Below, one piece after another: positions 25,723 to 34,040 of a DNA stretch of 64,000 nt. Every line of letters begins with the position of its first letter. Within the stretch, counting starts at the first letter, position 1. The DNA is from Paractinoplanes aksuensis (GTDB lineage: Bacteria; Actinomycetota; Actinomycetes; Mycobacteriales; Micromonosporaceae). The translations under genes and the position numbers were made by a program. The stretch spans positions 1 to 64,000 of the forward strand of contig NZ_JAMYJR010000027.1 in assembly GCF_024137025.1 (NCBI RefSeq), written 5' to 3'. The notes beneath the pieces are model-generated. The model had not been told where the DNA came from, did not search any database, and saw nothing but the letters and a program-made list of their open reading frames with translations.

Positions 25723-28475
25723 GACGGCCTCCCTCCACTGACGTCGGGTCGGGATCGACGATCGTCCACCGCCCCTGTGGAAATCCTGCGGACGACGTCG
25801 GCCGCGTTCGAGTGGCCCAGCTCCTCGTAGAGGCCGAGCGCCTCACGCCAGGCGGCGACCGCTCGCGCGCCGCGCCCGCAGTCGCGGTGGAGGTCGCCCA
25901 GGTGGACCAGCGTGTAGGCCACCCAATAGAGGTCGCCGACCTGCCGGTACAGGCGCAGCGCGGTCTCGTAGCACTCGATCGCCGCGTCGAACTCGCCCAG
26001 CCCGTGCCGGATGAAGCCGAGGCTGTCCCAGACGGCGGCCCGGGAGTCGTCGTCCCCCTCGTGCTCGAACAGCGCCAGCGCGCGCTCGCAGGCTTCCAGG
26101 GCGCCGGCGAAGTCGCCGAGCTGGGCGCGGTAGAAGCCGATCGTGTTGAGCGTGTTGGCGGTGGCGTGGCCGGAGATCTCCAGCGCCCGTTCGGCGTGGG
26201 CCAGCGCGTCCGGGAGCCGGCCCTGACGTTCACGCAGGATCGCCAGCTCATGGTGGGTGCTGGACTGACCGGCGATGTCATCGGCCTGCTCGTAGTGGTC
26301 GAGCGCGAGCTGGTAGTCGCGATCGGCCTCGTCCGGGCGGTCGAGCAGGGTCCAGGCCCGGGCCAGACGGGCGTACGCGTAGGCCCGCGCCCGGTCGTGG
26401 CCGACTGTGGCCAGCGCCGCCTCCCACACGGTGACCAGGTCGTGCCAGGGACCTTGGCGGTACAGGAACGTGTCGAGCGTCCAGGCCAGCTGCCACGGAC
26501 GGTCCCCGCCGGTGCGGGCGGCCCAGGCCAGCAGCACGGACTTCTCGGCCGAGAACCAGCGCATCGGGTCGTCCGGTTCCGGAGCCGCGGCGATGGGCAG
26601 GACCGGTTCGGGGCGGGCCGGGGCGAGCAGCTTGGCGGCGGCGTAGGCGGTGCCGAGGTAGTGGGCCAGCAGGTGGTCGCGGGCGGCCGGGTCGGTGCCC
26701 AGACCTTCGGCGTACGCCCGCATGAGGTCGTGCATCGAGTAGCGGCCGGGGATGTGCTCGGTGACCAGGCTCGAGCGGACCAGTTCGGGCAGGTGCGGGG
26801 CGTTGTTCAGGGCGGCGGCGGTGAAATCGGGGCCGGGGTGGGCGCCGAGCAGGCGGAACAGGTCGGCCGCGGCCGGGGTCAGCGCGGCGTAGGACCAGGA
26901 GAAGACGGCTCGTACGTCGGTGTCCGGGGTGTCACCGGCCAGGGTGGACCAGCGGCCACGCGAGTCGAGCAGGCCTTGGGCCAGCGCGGACAGGCCGGTC
27001 CCGGGCTGCATCACGGCATGGGCGGCGGCCAGGGTGAGGGCCAGCGGAAGCCGGGCGCACAAGTCGATGATGGCCTGACCGGCCGCGGGCTCGGCGGCGG
27101 TGCGCTCCCGGCCCAGGCGGCGGTCGAGCAGTTCCTGGGCCTCGCCGGGGCTGAGCACATCCAGCTGCAGTGGCCTGGCCCCGTCGGCGGCGACCAGACC
27201 GGTGAGCTGGTTACGGCTGGTCACCACCGTCACGCAGGAGCCGGCGCCGGGCAGCAGGGGGCGGACCTGGTCGCTGTCGCGGGCGTTGTCGAGCACCAGG
27301 AGGACGCGCTTACCCGCCAGCCGACTACGCAACAACGCCGACTGCGCATCCAGCTCGGCCGGGATGCGCGGCGCCGGAACCCCGAGCGCCCCCAGGAAAC
27401 CGCGAACGGCCTCCCCCGGGTCAATGCCCGCACCATTTCCCTCCTGCTCCGCGCCCTGGCTGCCGTCCGCCGCGACGCCACTCCCCTCCGCCGCGCGGCC
27501 GCTGCTCCTCGCCGCGCTGCCGCTTTTCCTTGCGGCGCTCGCGGGGCCGAAGCCGCGCAGGTTGACGTAGAGCTGACCGTCCGGGAAGCGAGCCGATGCT
27601 CGGTGCGCCCAGTGGATGGCGAGGGCGGTCTTGCCCACACCGGCCGAGCCACCGATCACCGCGAGCGACGGAACTTTGTCGAGGAAGGCGAGCGCGTCGG
27701 CCCGGCCCGCGAAGTAGGCCACGTCGGCCGGCAGTTGGGCCGGCGCCGGCTCGATCGAGACCGTGGCACTGCTGGTCAGAATGGCGGCGTGCGCGGCCCG
27801 GGTCGCCGGGGCGGGGTCGGCGCCCAGTTCCTCGGCGAGCCGCCGGCGCAGCGCGTCGTACTGGCCGAGCGCGTCGGCGGTACGGCCGATCGCGTGCAGC
27901 GCCCGCATCAGCGCGACGGCGACCGGCTCGACCAGCGGCTGCTCCAGCACGACAGCGCCGAGCGGCCCGATCACGGCGGCCGGGTCGCCCGTCGCCAGCT
28001 CGGCCTCGGCCCACTCCACGACGGCCAGGAGGCGTTCGCGGTCCCAGGCGACGCGCATCGCGGAGGCCCAGTCGCCGGCCAGTCCGGCCAGCGGCTCGCC
28101 GCGCCACAAACGGACGGCCTCCCGCAGCAGCCCGACATCGCCGTGGGCCCGGGCGGCCAGAGCCCGGAACCGGAGCAGGTCGACCTGATCCGCGGGCAGG
28201 TCGAGCAGGTAGCCACCGGACCGGCGGATCAACGGATCGCCGCCGCCGTTGCGCAGAGCACCGCGCACCCGGGTCAGGTGGGACTGCAGCGTGTGCCGGG
28301 CCCGGGCCGGCGCGGCCTCGCCCCAGACTCGGTCGATCAGCGCCTCAGCGGTGACCACCCGGCCTGCCTCACAGGCGAGCGCGGCCAGCACCGCGCGCTG
28401 ACGCGGTTCCCCGACCGGCAGCTGTCGTGGGCCGGCCCAGAGTTCGACCGGTCCCAGCAGACGCACCTCGAGCAC
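25719..28475 (-). CDS. AfsR/SARP-family regulator with NB-ARC and TPR domains (copy 2)
   Basis: The GTG at 28475 has GGGAG 4 nt upstream and starts directly at VLEVRLLGPVEL, the usual beginning of the family; an ATG at 28502 would add nine residues. Numbering from that ATG: winged helix to about 100, BTAD to about 240, Walker A GGSAGVGKT at 284-292, Walker B VLLVLDNA at 400-407, then TPRs rich in LGDF/LGEFDAA/LGDLHRD turns. Residues 321-359 are a Ser/Ala/Gly-rich insert between the first NB-ARC strand and DPGEAVRGFL, unlike copy 1. The stop overlaps a 9-codon ORF. Likely targets are its own neighbours, including the MFS gene. Confidence 0.9.
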   Translation of the reverse strand: MLEVRLLGPVELWAGPRQLPVGEPRQRAVLAALACEAGRVVTAEALIDRVWGEAAPARARHTLQSHLTRVRGALRNGGGDPLIRRSGGYLLDLPADQVDLLRFRALAARAHGDVGLLREAVRLWRGEPLAGLAGDWASAMRVAWDRERLLAVVEWAEAELATGDPAAVIGPLGAVVLEQPLVEPVAVALMRALHAIGRTADALGQYDALRRRLAEELGADPAPATRAAHAAILTSSATVSIEPAPAQLPADVAYFAGRADALAFLDKVPSLAVIGGSAGVGKTALAIHWAHRASARFPDGQLYVNLRGFGPASAARKSGSAARSSGRAAEGSGVAADGSQGAEQEGNGAGIDPGEAVRGFLGALGVPAPRIPAELDAQSALLRSRLAGKRVLLVLDNARDSDQVRPLLPGAGSCVTVVTSRNQLTGLVAADGARPLQLDVLSPGEAQELLDRRLGRERTAAEPAAGQAIIDLCARLPLALTLAAAHAVMQPGTGLSALAQGLLDSRGRWSTLAGDTPDTDVRAVFSWSYAALTPAAADLFRLLGAHPGPDFTAAALNNAPHLPELVRSSLVTEHIPGRYSMHDLMRAYAEGLGTDPAARDHLLAHYLGTAYAAAKLLAPARPEPVLPIAAAPEPDDPMRWFSAEKSVLLAWAARTGGDRPWQLAWTLDTFLYRQGPWHDLVTVWEAALATVGHDRARAYAYARLARAWTLLDRPDEADRDYQLALDHYEQADDIAGQSSTHHELAILRERQGRLPDALAHAERALEISGHATANTLNTIGFYRAQLGDFAGALEACERALALFEHEGDDDSRAAVWDSLGFIRHGLGEFDAAIECYETALRLYRQVGDLYWVAYTLVHLGDLHRDCGRGARAVAAWREALGLYEELGHSNAADVVRRISTGAVDDRRSRPDVSGGRPS

Positions 28476-28514
28476 AGCTCTCCCGGCGGCGAGAAAAGAC
28501 ATCCATCCCCAACG

Positions 28515-28718
28515 ATGTCACACGCCCGCACCGGACTCTGCCCCGAGCCGGCTCGGCTCGGATCGGCCTCAACCCGGACCGGCCTCAACCCGGACCGAGC
28601 TCAGCCCGCGGCTCTGCGGGAACTGACGAATGCGGCCGACCGGATCGTCGCCGCTCTCAGCGCTTCCGACCTCCCGCTCGCTCCGACGATCCGGCGGGCC
28701 CTGCCTCCGCCGGAATAG
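28515..28718 (+). CDS. Small hypothetical protein, possible
   Basis: An ATG frame of 67 codons divergent from the AfsR-like gene. The last half (LRELTNAADRIVAALSASD... ending LPPPE) looks protein-like, with an amphipathic helix and a TAG stop at 28716-28718. The middle covers a 16-bp tandem repeat. No convincing ribosome site is seen. It fills most of the gap before the secreted metalloprotease-like gene. Low certainty. Confidence 0.3.
   Translation: MSHARTGLCPEPARLGSASTRTGLNPDRAQPAALRELTNAADRIVAALSASDLPLAPTIRRALPPPE
28565..28596. repeat. 16-bp tandem repeat, two exact copies
   Basis: GGCCTCAACCCGGACC occurs at 28565-28580 and 28581-28596, with a degenerate third copy directly after. It lies 90-120 nt upstream of the AfsR-like start and could be a regulatory array or a simple expansion within the small ORF. 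Confidence 0.6.
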
Positions 28719-28720
28719 CC

Positions 28721-28732
28721 GGGAGCGCTCCC
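28721..28732. promoter_or_regulatory. GGGAGCGCTCCC palindrome (CebR-like LacI operator)
   Basis: A perfect 12-bp palindrome, followed by A, matches 13 of 14 bases of the TGGGAGCGCTCCCA operator known for CebR/CelR cellobiose repressors. It is 31 nt upstream of the -35 box of the secreted HEXXH protein gene. The cognate regulator is not in the window. Confidence 0.55.
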
Positions 28733-28762
28733 AAGATTTCCTTAAGCATTGATGAACGCCAA

Positions 28763-28791
28763 TTGCCGAAACCGTTTTCGGTGATTAGCGT
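28763..28791 (+). promoter_or_regulatory. Leaderless promoter of the HEXXH protein gene
   Basis: TTGCCG (28763-28768), a 17-bp spacer, TAGCGT (28786-28791), then 7 nt to the ATG at 28799. The geometry fits a sigma-A type promoter with transcription starting at the start codon. Confidence 0.55.
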
Positions 28792-28798
28792 GACCGCC

Positions 28799-30544
28799 AT
28801 GAGCGCATCCCTCCGCAGGCCGCGCGCGCTGGTGATCACGCTGGTCGTGCTCGCCGCCACGCTGTTCGCCCTGCCGATCCGACCGGCCGCGGCGGCGGTC
28901 AAGACCGTCTACATTCCCGCCCGGTGGACGCAGACCGGCGAGGTGCCGTGGGCGGGCAACCGCACCCGCGAGTCGAACAACTTCATTCTGCTGTGGGGCG
29001 AGAAGTCCGGCACGGACCCGGTCGCGGCGCCCTCACCGTACAAATTCGATCCGGCCGACATCCTGGGCCAGCTGGAGAATTTGTACTCGTTCTACATCAA
29101 CACCATGCAGTTCACGCCCGAGCAGGGACTGCTGGCCCAGCACAAGATCATTGTGATCGTCACCAACACCTGGAACCGCACCGAGCTCAACGCCTGGGCC
29201 ACCGGCGGCTCGGTCGACGGCCGGGTCGGCGTCATCAACATCGATCCCCGGGCCGCCCTGCCCGGATCGTGGGGGCTCGCCCACGAGCTCGGGCACGTCT
29301 TCCAGAACTACACGTTCCTCGGCCGCTCCGGATACGGCTTCACCGACGCCAGCGCCGGCACGTTCTGGGAGACGACCGCCGAATTCATGGCCATGCAGGC
29401 GCTGCCCACGACGGCCGCCGGTGACCTGAGCCGGTGGCTGCGCTCCGAGAACCTGTACTACAGCTCGAGCCGCCACCACTACGGCAACTGGATGCTGCTG
29501 CAGTACATCAAGGACCGCGACGGCCTGGCCATGGTCAACCGCATCTGGAACGAGGCCCGCAACACCGAGCACCCGCTCGAGACGTACCGCCGCATCACCG
29601 GCATCACCCAGGCCGAACTCAACCGCCGCGTCGGCGAATACGCGACCCGCACCACCACGTACGACTTCGGCAACCGCTCGACGCTGATGCCGTTCATCAA
29701 CAACGTGTACGGCGCCGGCTTCCTCAACAACGCCTACAACGGCGGCAACGTCGAAGCGGTGGCCCAGTCCCTCGGCCACTACCGGATCAACCCCCGGGTC
29801 GCCCCGTCCGACTACGGCTTCAACAAGATCAAGCTGGTCCCAGCGACCGACGGCGGCCTGGTCAAGATCCGTCTGAAGGGCCACGCCGAGACCGGTGCCA
29901 CCGGCTGGACGTACGGCCTGGTCGCCGTCCGCAACGGCACACCCCGCTACTCCCCGCTGTCGACGGGCACCGACAGCCAGATCTCGTTCCAGCTGCAGTC
30001 CGGCGAGCGCGACGTCTGGCTGGTCGTCACGGCCACTCCCACGGCCGTCCCCCACTACGCCTTCCTCGACGGATACAACAAGGCAAGGCGTTTCCCGTAC
30101 GAGTTCCGGCTGTCCGGCGCCACCCCGTCCGGCTTCGAGCCCGGGTACGTCAAACCGTCCCCCACCAACGGAGGCCGCTGGCACCCCAACGGCGGCGGCT
30201 GGGTGGCCGCCAACGCGTCCGTCGCTTCCACCGCCTACGTAGGCCCGAAAGCCGCCGTCATGTCCGGCACAGTAACCGGCAACGCCCGCATCGAGGGCCT
30301 GGGCTGGGTGAACGGCGGCACAGTAGGCGGCAACGCGATCGTCAAGGACAACGCCCTGATCCAGTCCGGCGCCAACCTCTCCGGCACCGTGGTCGTAGGC
30401 GGCGACGCCGAATTCGCCACCGCCTGCAGCTCCGGCACCTACCTGGCCTTCAATCCCAACCGCCGCTGCGACGGCGCCGCCGGCGAAACCGACATCAACC
30501 CGTCCTTCACGAACTTCCCCAGCACCGACCTGGCCCTCAGCTGA
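28799..30544 (+). CDS. Secreted HEXXH protein (metalloprotease-like, DUF6055 type)
   Basis: 581 residues. A signal peptide (MSASLRRPRALVI... to AAAA at about 33) is followed by a domain with HELGH at 162-166 and a downstream ETTAEF (191-196) that can supply the third zinc ligand, a gluzincin-like layout. The C-terminal 120 residues contain short repeats (NARIEGLGWVNGG, GNAIVKDNALIQSG, VVVGGDAEF) like a left-handed beta-helix. I recall this architecture as DUF6055; proteolytic activity is not certain. The gene is monocistronic, with a leaderless promoter and a CebR-like palindrome upstream and a hairpin downstream. Confidence 0.75.
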   Translation: MSASLRRPRALVITLVVLAATLFALPIRPAAAAVKTVYIPARWTQTGEVPWAGNRTRESNNFILLWGEKSGTDPVAAPSPYKFDPADILGQLENLYSFYINTMQFTPEQGLLAQHKIIVIVTNTWNRTELNAWATGGSVDGRVGVINIDPRAALPGSWGLAHELGHVFQNYTFLGRSGYGFTDASAGTFWETTAEFMAMQALPTTAAGDLSRWLRSENLYYSSSRHHYGNWMLLQYIKDRDGLAMVNRIWNEARNTEHPLETYRRITGITQAELNRRVGEYATRTTTYDFGNRSTLMPFINNVYGAGFLNNAYNGGNVEAVAQSLGHYRINPRVAPSDYGFNKIKLVPATDGGLVKIRLKGHAETGATGWTYGLVAVRNGTPRYSPLSTGTDSQISFQLQSGERDVWLVVTATPTAVPHYAFLDGYNKARRFPYEFRLSGATPSGFEPGYVKPSPTNGGRWHPNGGGWVAANASVASTAYVGPKAAVMSGTVTGNARIEGLGWVNGGTVGGNAIVKDNALIQSGANLSGTVVVGGDAEFATACSSGTYLAFNPNRRCDGAAGETDINPSFTNFPSTDLALS

Positions 30545-30560
30545 TCCCACCCACCGATCG

Positions 30561-30660
30561 AGGTCAGCGCCGCTCTTTCCTCTGGTCAAAGACCGGCGCT
30601 GACCTGACCACCAAGCGCGAGCCGCGGCTGGCGACTTGCCGTCAGCTGAGGTCAGCGCCG
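30561..30660. terminator. Hairpin from a 12-mer present three times
   Basis: AGGTCAGCGCCG (30561-30572) pairs perfectly with CGGCGCTGACCT (30594-30605) over a 21-nt loop, 17 nt after the stop of the secreted protein. The same 12-mer recurs in direct orientation at 30649-30660, so two alternative hairpins can form. It is probably a terminator. Apart from this, the 220-bp gap to 30767 shows nothing I can name. Confidence 0.55.
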
Positions 30661-30766
30661 GCGGGTTGCGGTGCCGACTATTGACCGGGCGGCACCGCGA
30701 CTTCCGGCGGGAGCTGTAGACCAAAGATGGTGATGTGAGGCCGGGCGGCGCTGGTCTGCTGGAGCC

Positions 30767-31846
30767 ATGAAACTCCCGGACGCCGGCGGCCGGATCCTGC
30801 GCAGTCCCGCCTTGGCCGTTCTGCTCGTCGCCCCCTTCTTCGGGGAGACACTGTCGACCGCGACCCCGCCGCTCGACCTGATCCTGCCGTGGCGCCTACC
30901 GCTGATGGTGGCGCTCTACGGCTGCGGCGCCCTCCTCTGTCGCGAGATCACCCAGCGCTTCGGCCTCGGCCTGCCCGGCCTGTGCCTGCTGGGCGCCGCC
31001 TACGCCGTCTACGAGGAGGCACTGGTCGACCGCTTCTGGTTCGACCCGCGCTACTGGGACGACGTAGGGATCGGCGCCTACAGCGAGGTCTGGGACACGA
31101 ACCTGCTGATCGCGACCCACCTGACCGCCTTCCACACCGCAGTCAGCATCTGCGCGTCGGTCCTGATCGTCGAGCGCCTGTTCCCGGCCTCCCGCCACCG
31201 ACCGTGGGTGACCCGCCGCGGCCTGATCATCGCCGGATGCGCCCTGTTCGCCGCGCTCCCCTTGACCTACGCCGATTTCATCCGCGTCCCGGCCGCCCAA
31301 CTGCTCGCCGCGACCGCCCTGTGCGCCCTGCTCATCGGGTGCGCTTTCGTACGCGCCCGCCCCCACCACCGAGCCGACACTGAGACTCCCCCGCGCACGC
31401 ACACCGCCGACCGTCCGGCACCGCACGCCGCCACAACCGATCCACCCGAATGGAAGCTCGACGCGGGCCTGTCCGAACAGCCGGAACCGTCCGCGGGCAG
31501 AACTCGCCTGCGCCGACCGGACCGGCCGCGATTGCTGGGCTTCATCGCGTTTGCCGGCACGGCGGTCCACTTCGTGCTCGTCTACACCGTCGCCACGACC
31601 GGGCTCGCCTGGCCGCTCGGCACGGCTGCCGCGCTGGCGCCGGTCGCGGTGGCCGCGCTTCTGATCCGCCGACTGGCGACGGGCACGGAAGGGCTGTGGA
31701 TCGTCACCGGCGTCCTCGCCTTCTTCCTCGTCCTCGATATCGCGGTCGGGCTGGGTGGTCGCTACGACCTCAGCCTCGGCGCTTTGGCCGTGGCGTTCGG
31801 CCTATGGAAACTGCACAAGAAGGGCCTCACCCCCGATCGCGGGTGA
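30767..31846 (+). CDS. Multi-spanning membrane protein of unknown function
   Basis: 359 residues with about eight hydrophobic helices in two blocks, separated by a hydrophilic His/Pro-rich loop (about residues 200-260). The segment AAYAVYEEALVDRFWF holds two adjacent Glu and an Arg in a helix, faintly like intramembrane CPBP peptidases, but the later His motifs are not evident, so I do not assign that family. GGAG lies close to the ATG. It is flanked by a terminator upstream and a convergent flavoenzyme pseudogene downstream that overlaps its last 20 bases. Confidence 0.65.
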   Translation: MKLPDAGGRILRSPALAVLLVAPFFGETLSTATPPLDLILPWRLPLMVALYGCGALLCREITQRFGLGLPGLCLLGAAYAVYEEALVDRFWFDPRYWDDVGIGAYSEVWDTNLLIATHLTAFHTAVSICASVLIVERLFPASRHRPWVTRRGLIIAGCALFAALPLTYADFIRVPAAQLLAATALCALLIGCAFVRARPHHRADTETPPRTHTADRPAPHAATTDPPEWKLDAGLSEQPEPSAGRTRLRRPDRPRLLGFIAFAGTAVHFVLVYTVATTGLAWPLGTAAALAPVAVAALLIRRLATGTEGLWIVTGVLAFFLVLDIAVGLGGRYDLSLGALAVAFGLWKLHKKGLTPDRG

Positions 31847-32575
31847 CGTCGATGTCGCCGGCGAAGAAGCCGGTCGGATCTACCCCGTGGCGGACCCGCT
31901 CGACCGGAAGCGGGTGTCGTCGCCGAGCGTCCGTCGCAGCCCCTCGTAATGCTGACGAAGACGGGCGCGGTGAACCCGGTGCGGGCCAGGGCCGCCAGGC
32001 CGGTCACCACCCGATGCATGGGCACCAGGCCGATCTGCGCCTCGACAACAACGCCGAAGCCTCCGCCGCCCGCCCGGAACAGGTCGGGCCGGTCGCCCAC
32101 GCTCGCCTCGACGACCTCACCGTCAGCCAGGACGACGGTCAGCGACCACACAGAGTTGGCAGCCAGACCGTAGCGGCGCCCATGGAAGCTGACACCGCCG
32201 CTCGACAGATAGCCGATCACCCCGACGTCCGACGACGACCCGTGCCGGGCGGTCAGGCCGTGCGGCGTCACCAAGGGCAGAACGTCGCCCCACGTCTTGC
32301 CGGCCGGCACTCGGGCCGTGCGGGCGGCAGGACCGAAACGCACGGGCAAGTCGATCACCGGACGCAGCAACAGCGACCCGGTCAAAGCAACAGTGCGGCC
32401 AGTGGTGGTCACTCGCAGCGGCAGACCCGCCCGGCGCGCCGGCCACAGCCAGCACGACCTCGTCGACCGAGCGCGCGGTGACCGCCCCGACCGGGTCGAC
32501 CTTGGCCGCCAGTTGGAAAGACGCGACCGCGTCGGCCTACCCGGCCGTCCCGGGCGGGCTGAACGGGGCGTTCAT
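31827..32575 (-). pseudogene. FAD-linked (berberine-bridge type) oxidoreductase, degraded
   Basis: Read on the minus strand from the ATG at 32575: MNAPFSPPGTAG then an in-frame TAG (32537-32539), then VASFQLAAKVDP...ARSVDEVVLA, a one-base slip near 32425, then a long good stretch (TTTGRTVALTG, ARVPAGKTWGDVLPL, HGSSSDVGVIGYLSSGG, GGGGFGVVVEAQ) typical of FAD_binding_4 enzymes. After MHRVVTGLAALARTG the middle and substrate domain are missing, and only the C-terminal end (DPTGFFAGDIDVTRDRG, stop 31827-31829) remains in another frame. Nonsense, frameshift and deletion together make it clearly dead. Confidence 0.75.
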
Positions 32576-32715
32576 GACGCGAGGGCCGGGCAGTCGGTGC
32601 ACCCGAGGTGGTCGCAGCCGCAGATGGTGGCCGGGTCGACGGTGGCCGCCAGCTGGAAGGACGTGGTCGCCTCGACATACTCGGGGGTCCCGGGCCGACT
32701 GAAGGGAGCGATCAT
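32572..32715 (-). pseudogene. 47-codon chimeric ORF: flavoenzyme start joined to an OYE-like end
   Basis: It begins MIAPFSRPGTPEYVEATTSF, the same opening as the FAD-oxidoreductase remnant, then switches at VDPAT into CGCDHLGCTDCPALAS, which looks like the C-terminus of an Old Yellow Enzyme (compare PATFYGG..GYTDYPALA). Its stop overlaps the next ATG (ATGA). It appears to be a tandem partial duplication of the junction between the two neighbouring genes. Confidence 0.55.
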
Positions 32716-33042
32716 GGCGCGAGGGCCGGGTTGCCACAGAGGGTGGCTGGTTCGGCCTCGTTGAGGCGCGCCCGGGCCGCCAAGTAAGGGCTGGCCCGGT
32801 TGACGATCAGCGCCGTCGGCCGCGGCTGCGCGGACGCGGGCCGGTGCGGTCGGCGCCGATCTCGGCGACCACGGCCGCCTTGGCCCGGAAGCGGATCCGA
32901 TGGCCGATCGAGCCGCCGCATCGGTCGGTGCGCTCGTCGGCTTTGCTCGACCGGCGCTCGTGGACGGGACAGCCGCCCGCGTCGTGGATCTCGACCCCGT
33001 CGGAGCCGGCCGCGAGGGTCGCCGCGGCCGGCTGGGTCCGGA
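32712..33042 (-). pseudogene. Old Yellow Enzyme-like NADH:flavin oxidoreductase remnant
   Basis: A minus-strand frame from about 33020 reads AGSDGVEIHDAGGCPVHE..., ..TDRCGGSIGHRIRF..., AEIGADRTG, the degraded active-site half of alkene reductases (normally DGVEIHGANGYL, TDEYGGSIENR). A TGA follows at about 32778-32780. Another frame supplies a C-terminal-like ARLNEAEPATLCGNPALAP ending at 32712. The N-terminal half and much of the barrel are missing. It lies just 3 nt after the quinone-oxidoreductase stop, so it was once its operon partner. Confidence 0.6.
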
Positions 33043-33044
33043 GG

Positions 33045-33977
33045 TCATGCGACGATGACGACCTTGCCGGGCAGGGTGCCCGCGGCGGCCTCGGTGTGGA
33101 CGGTGGCCAGGTCGGCCAGGGGCACCCGGCGGGCCACGTCGATGCGCAGCTCGCCCGCGTCGATCAGTTCGCCCAGCTGCGTCAGCTGGGCCGCGTCGGG
33201 GTGGACGAAGAGGTTGATGCCGCGTACGCCACGCTGCTCGTCGCTCGGGGCGGGCATCCACACCGTGGTGTTGACCAGCACGCCGCCGTCGCGGAGCAGG
33301 GTGACCAGGGCGGCCAGCTGGGCCGGCTCGACGGGGGCCAGGTTGAGCGCCACGTCGACCGCGGTCACGGCCGTCGTCACGTCGGTGGTGGTGTGGTCGA
33401 TGATCTCGTCGGCGCCGAGGGTCTTGAGCCGGTCGGCGTGGGACGGGCCGGCGACGGCGATGACGTGGGCGCCGGCCCGCTTGGCCAGCTGCACGGCGTA
33501 CCCGCCGACGGCGCCACCGGCCCCGTTGACCAGCACCCGCCGGCCGGCGGTGACCTGGGCGTGCTCGAACAGGGCCTGCCAAGCGGTGAGGCCGACGGTG
33601 GGCAGGGAGGCCGCGTCGGCCAGATCGATGCTCCGGGGCGCCGCGGCCAGGAACTCGGCCGGGACCACCACGTATTCGGCGGACGCGCCCACGGCCGCCA
33701 AAGTGAGGAACGCGGTCACCCGGTCGCCGGCCTCGAAGCCGGTCACGCCCTCGCCCAGCGCGGCGACCGTGCCCGCGACGTCGACGCCGGGGGTGTGTGG
33801 CAGGGCGATCGGGATGGGGCCCTGCATGTAGCCGGCCCGGATGTTGCCGTCGATCCCGTTGAACGACGTCCCCGCGACCCGCACCAGCACCTGACCGGCC
33901 CCGGCCACGGGCTGCTCGACGTCCTCGAACCGCAGGACAGCCGGGTCGCCGTACTCGTGGAAACGCACTGCCTTCAT
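33045..33977 (-). CDS. Quinone oxidoreductase, zinc-independent MDR family
   Basis: 310 residues, MKAVRFHEYGDPAVL start with GAAGG upstream. GroES-like N-terminal half, then the NADPH-binding VLVNGAGGAVGGYAVQLAK (AXXGXXG-type motif) and DALNLAPVEP-like strand. No zinc-binding Cys cluster is visible, so a QOR/enone-reductase type enzyme is likely. Two palindromic operators lie in the promoter, matching control by the MarR regulator encoded immediately upstream. Typical role: reduction of quinones or enals during redox stress (family knowledge). Confidence 0.85.
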   Translation of the reverse strand: MKAVRFHEYGDPAVLRFEDVEQPVAGAGQVLVRVAGTSFNGIDGNIRAGYMQGPIPIALPHTPGVDVAGTVAALGEGVTGFEAGDRVTAFLTLAAVGASAEYVVVPAEFLAAAPRSIDLADAASLPTVGLTAWQALFEHAQVTAGRRVLVNGAGGAVGGYAVQLAKRAGAHVIAVAGPSHADRLKTLGADEIIDHTTTDVTTAVTAVDVALNLAPVEPAQLAALVTLLRDGGVLVNTTVWMPAPSDEQRGVRGINLFVHPDAAQLTQLGELIDAGELRIDVARRVPLADLATVHTEAAAGTLPGKVVIVA

Positions 33978-34006
33978 GGCGAACCTTCAATTCTTCCGAA
34001 CCTGTT

Positions 34007-34024
34007 TGCTTCGTTTTCGAAGCA
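34007..34024. promoter_or_regulatory. Operator 1: TGCTTCG-N4-CGAAGCA
   Basis: A perfect 7-bp inverted repeat with a TTTT spacer, 30 nt upstream of the quinone-oxidoreductase ATG. It matches operator 2 in both arms. The size fits a MarR dimer site. Confidence 0.75.
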
Positions 34025-34040
34025 CTTCCGAACCGTAACA

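Noticed and set aside
30997..31060. CAAX-protease-like motif (YEEALVDRFW) in the membrane protein.
   Set aside because: The required later His motifs are not seen, so the family was not assigned.
32572..32921. Tandem short ORFs with Cys-rich ends (ATLCG...PALAP and ATICGCDHLGCTDCPALAS), at first sight like peptide-natural-product precursors beside a flavoprotein.
   Set aside because: The ends match degraded Old Yellow Enzyme C-termini and the starts match the FAD-oxidase N-terminus, so they are gene remnants, not precursors.
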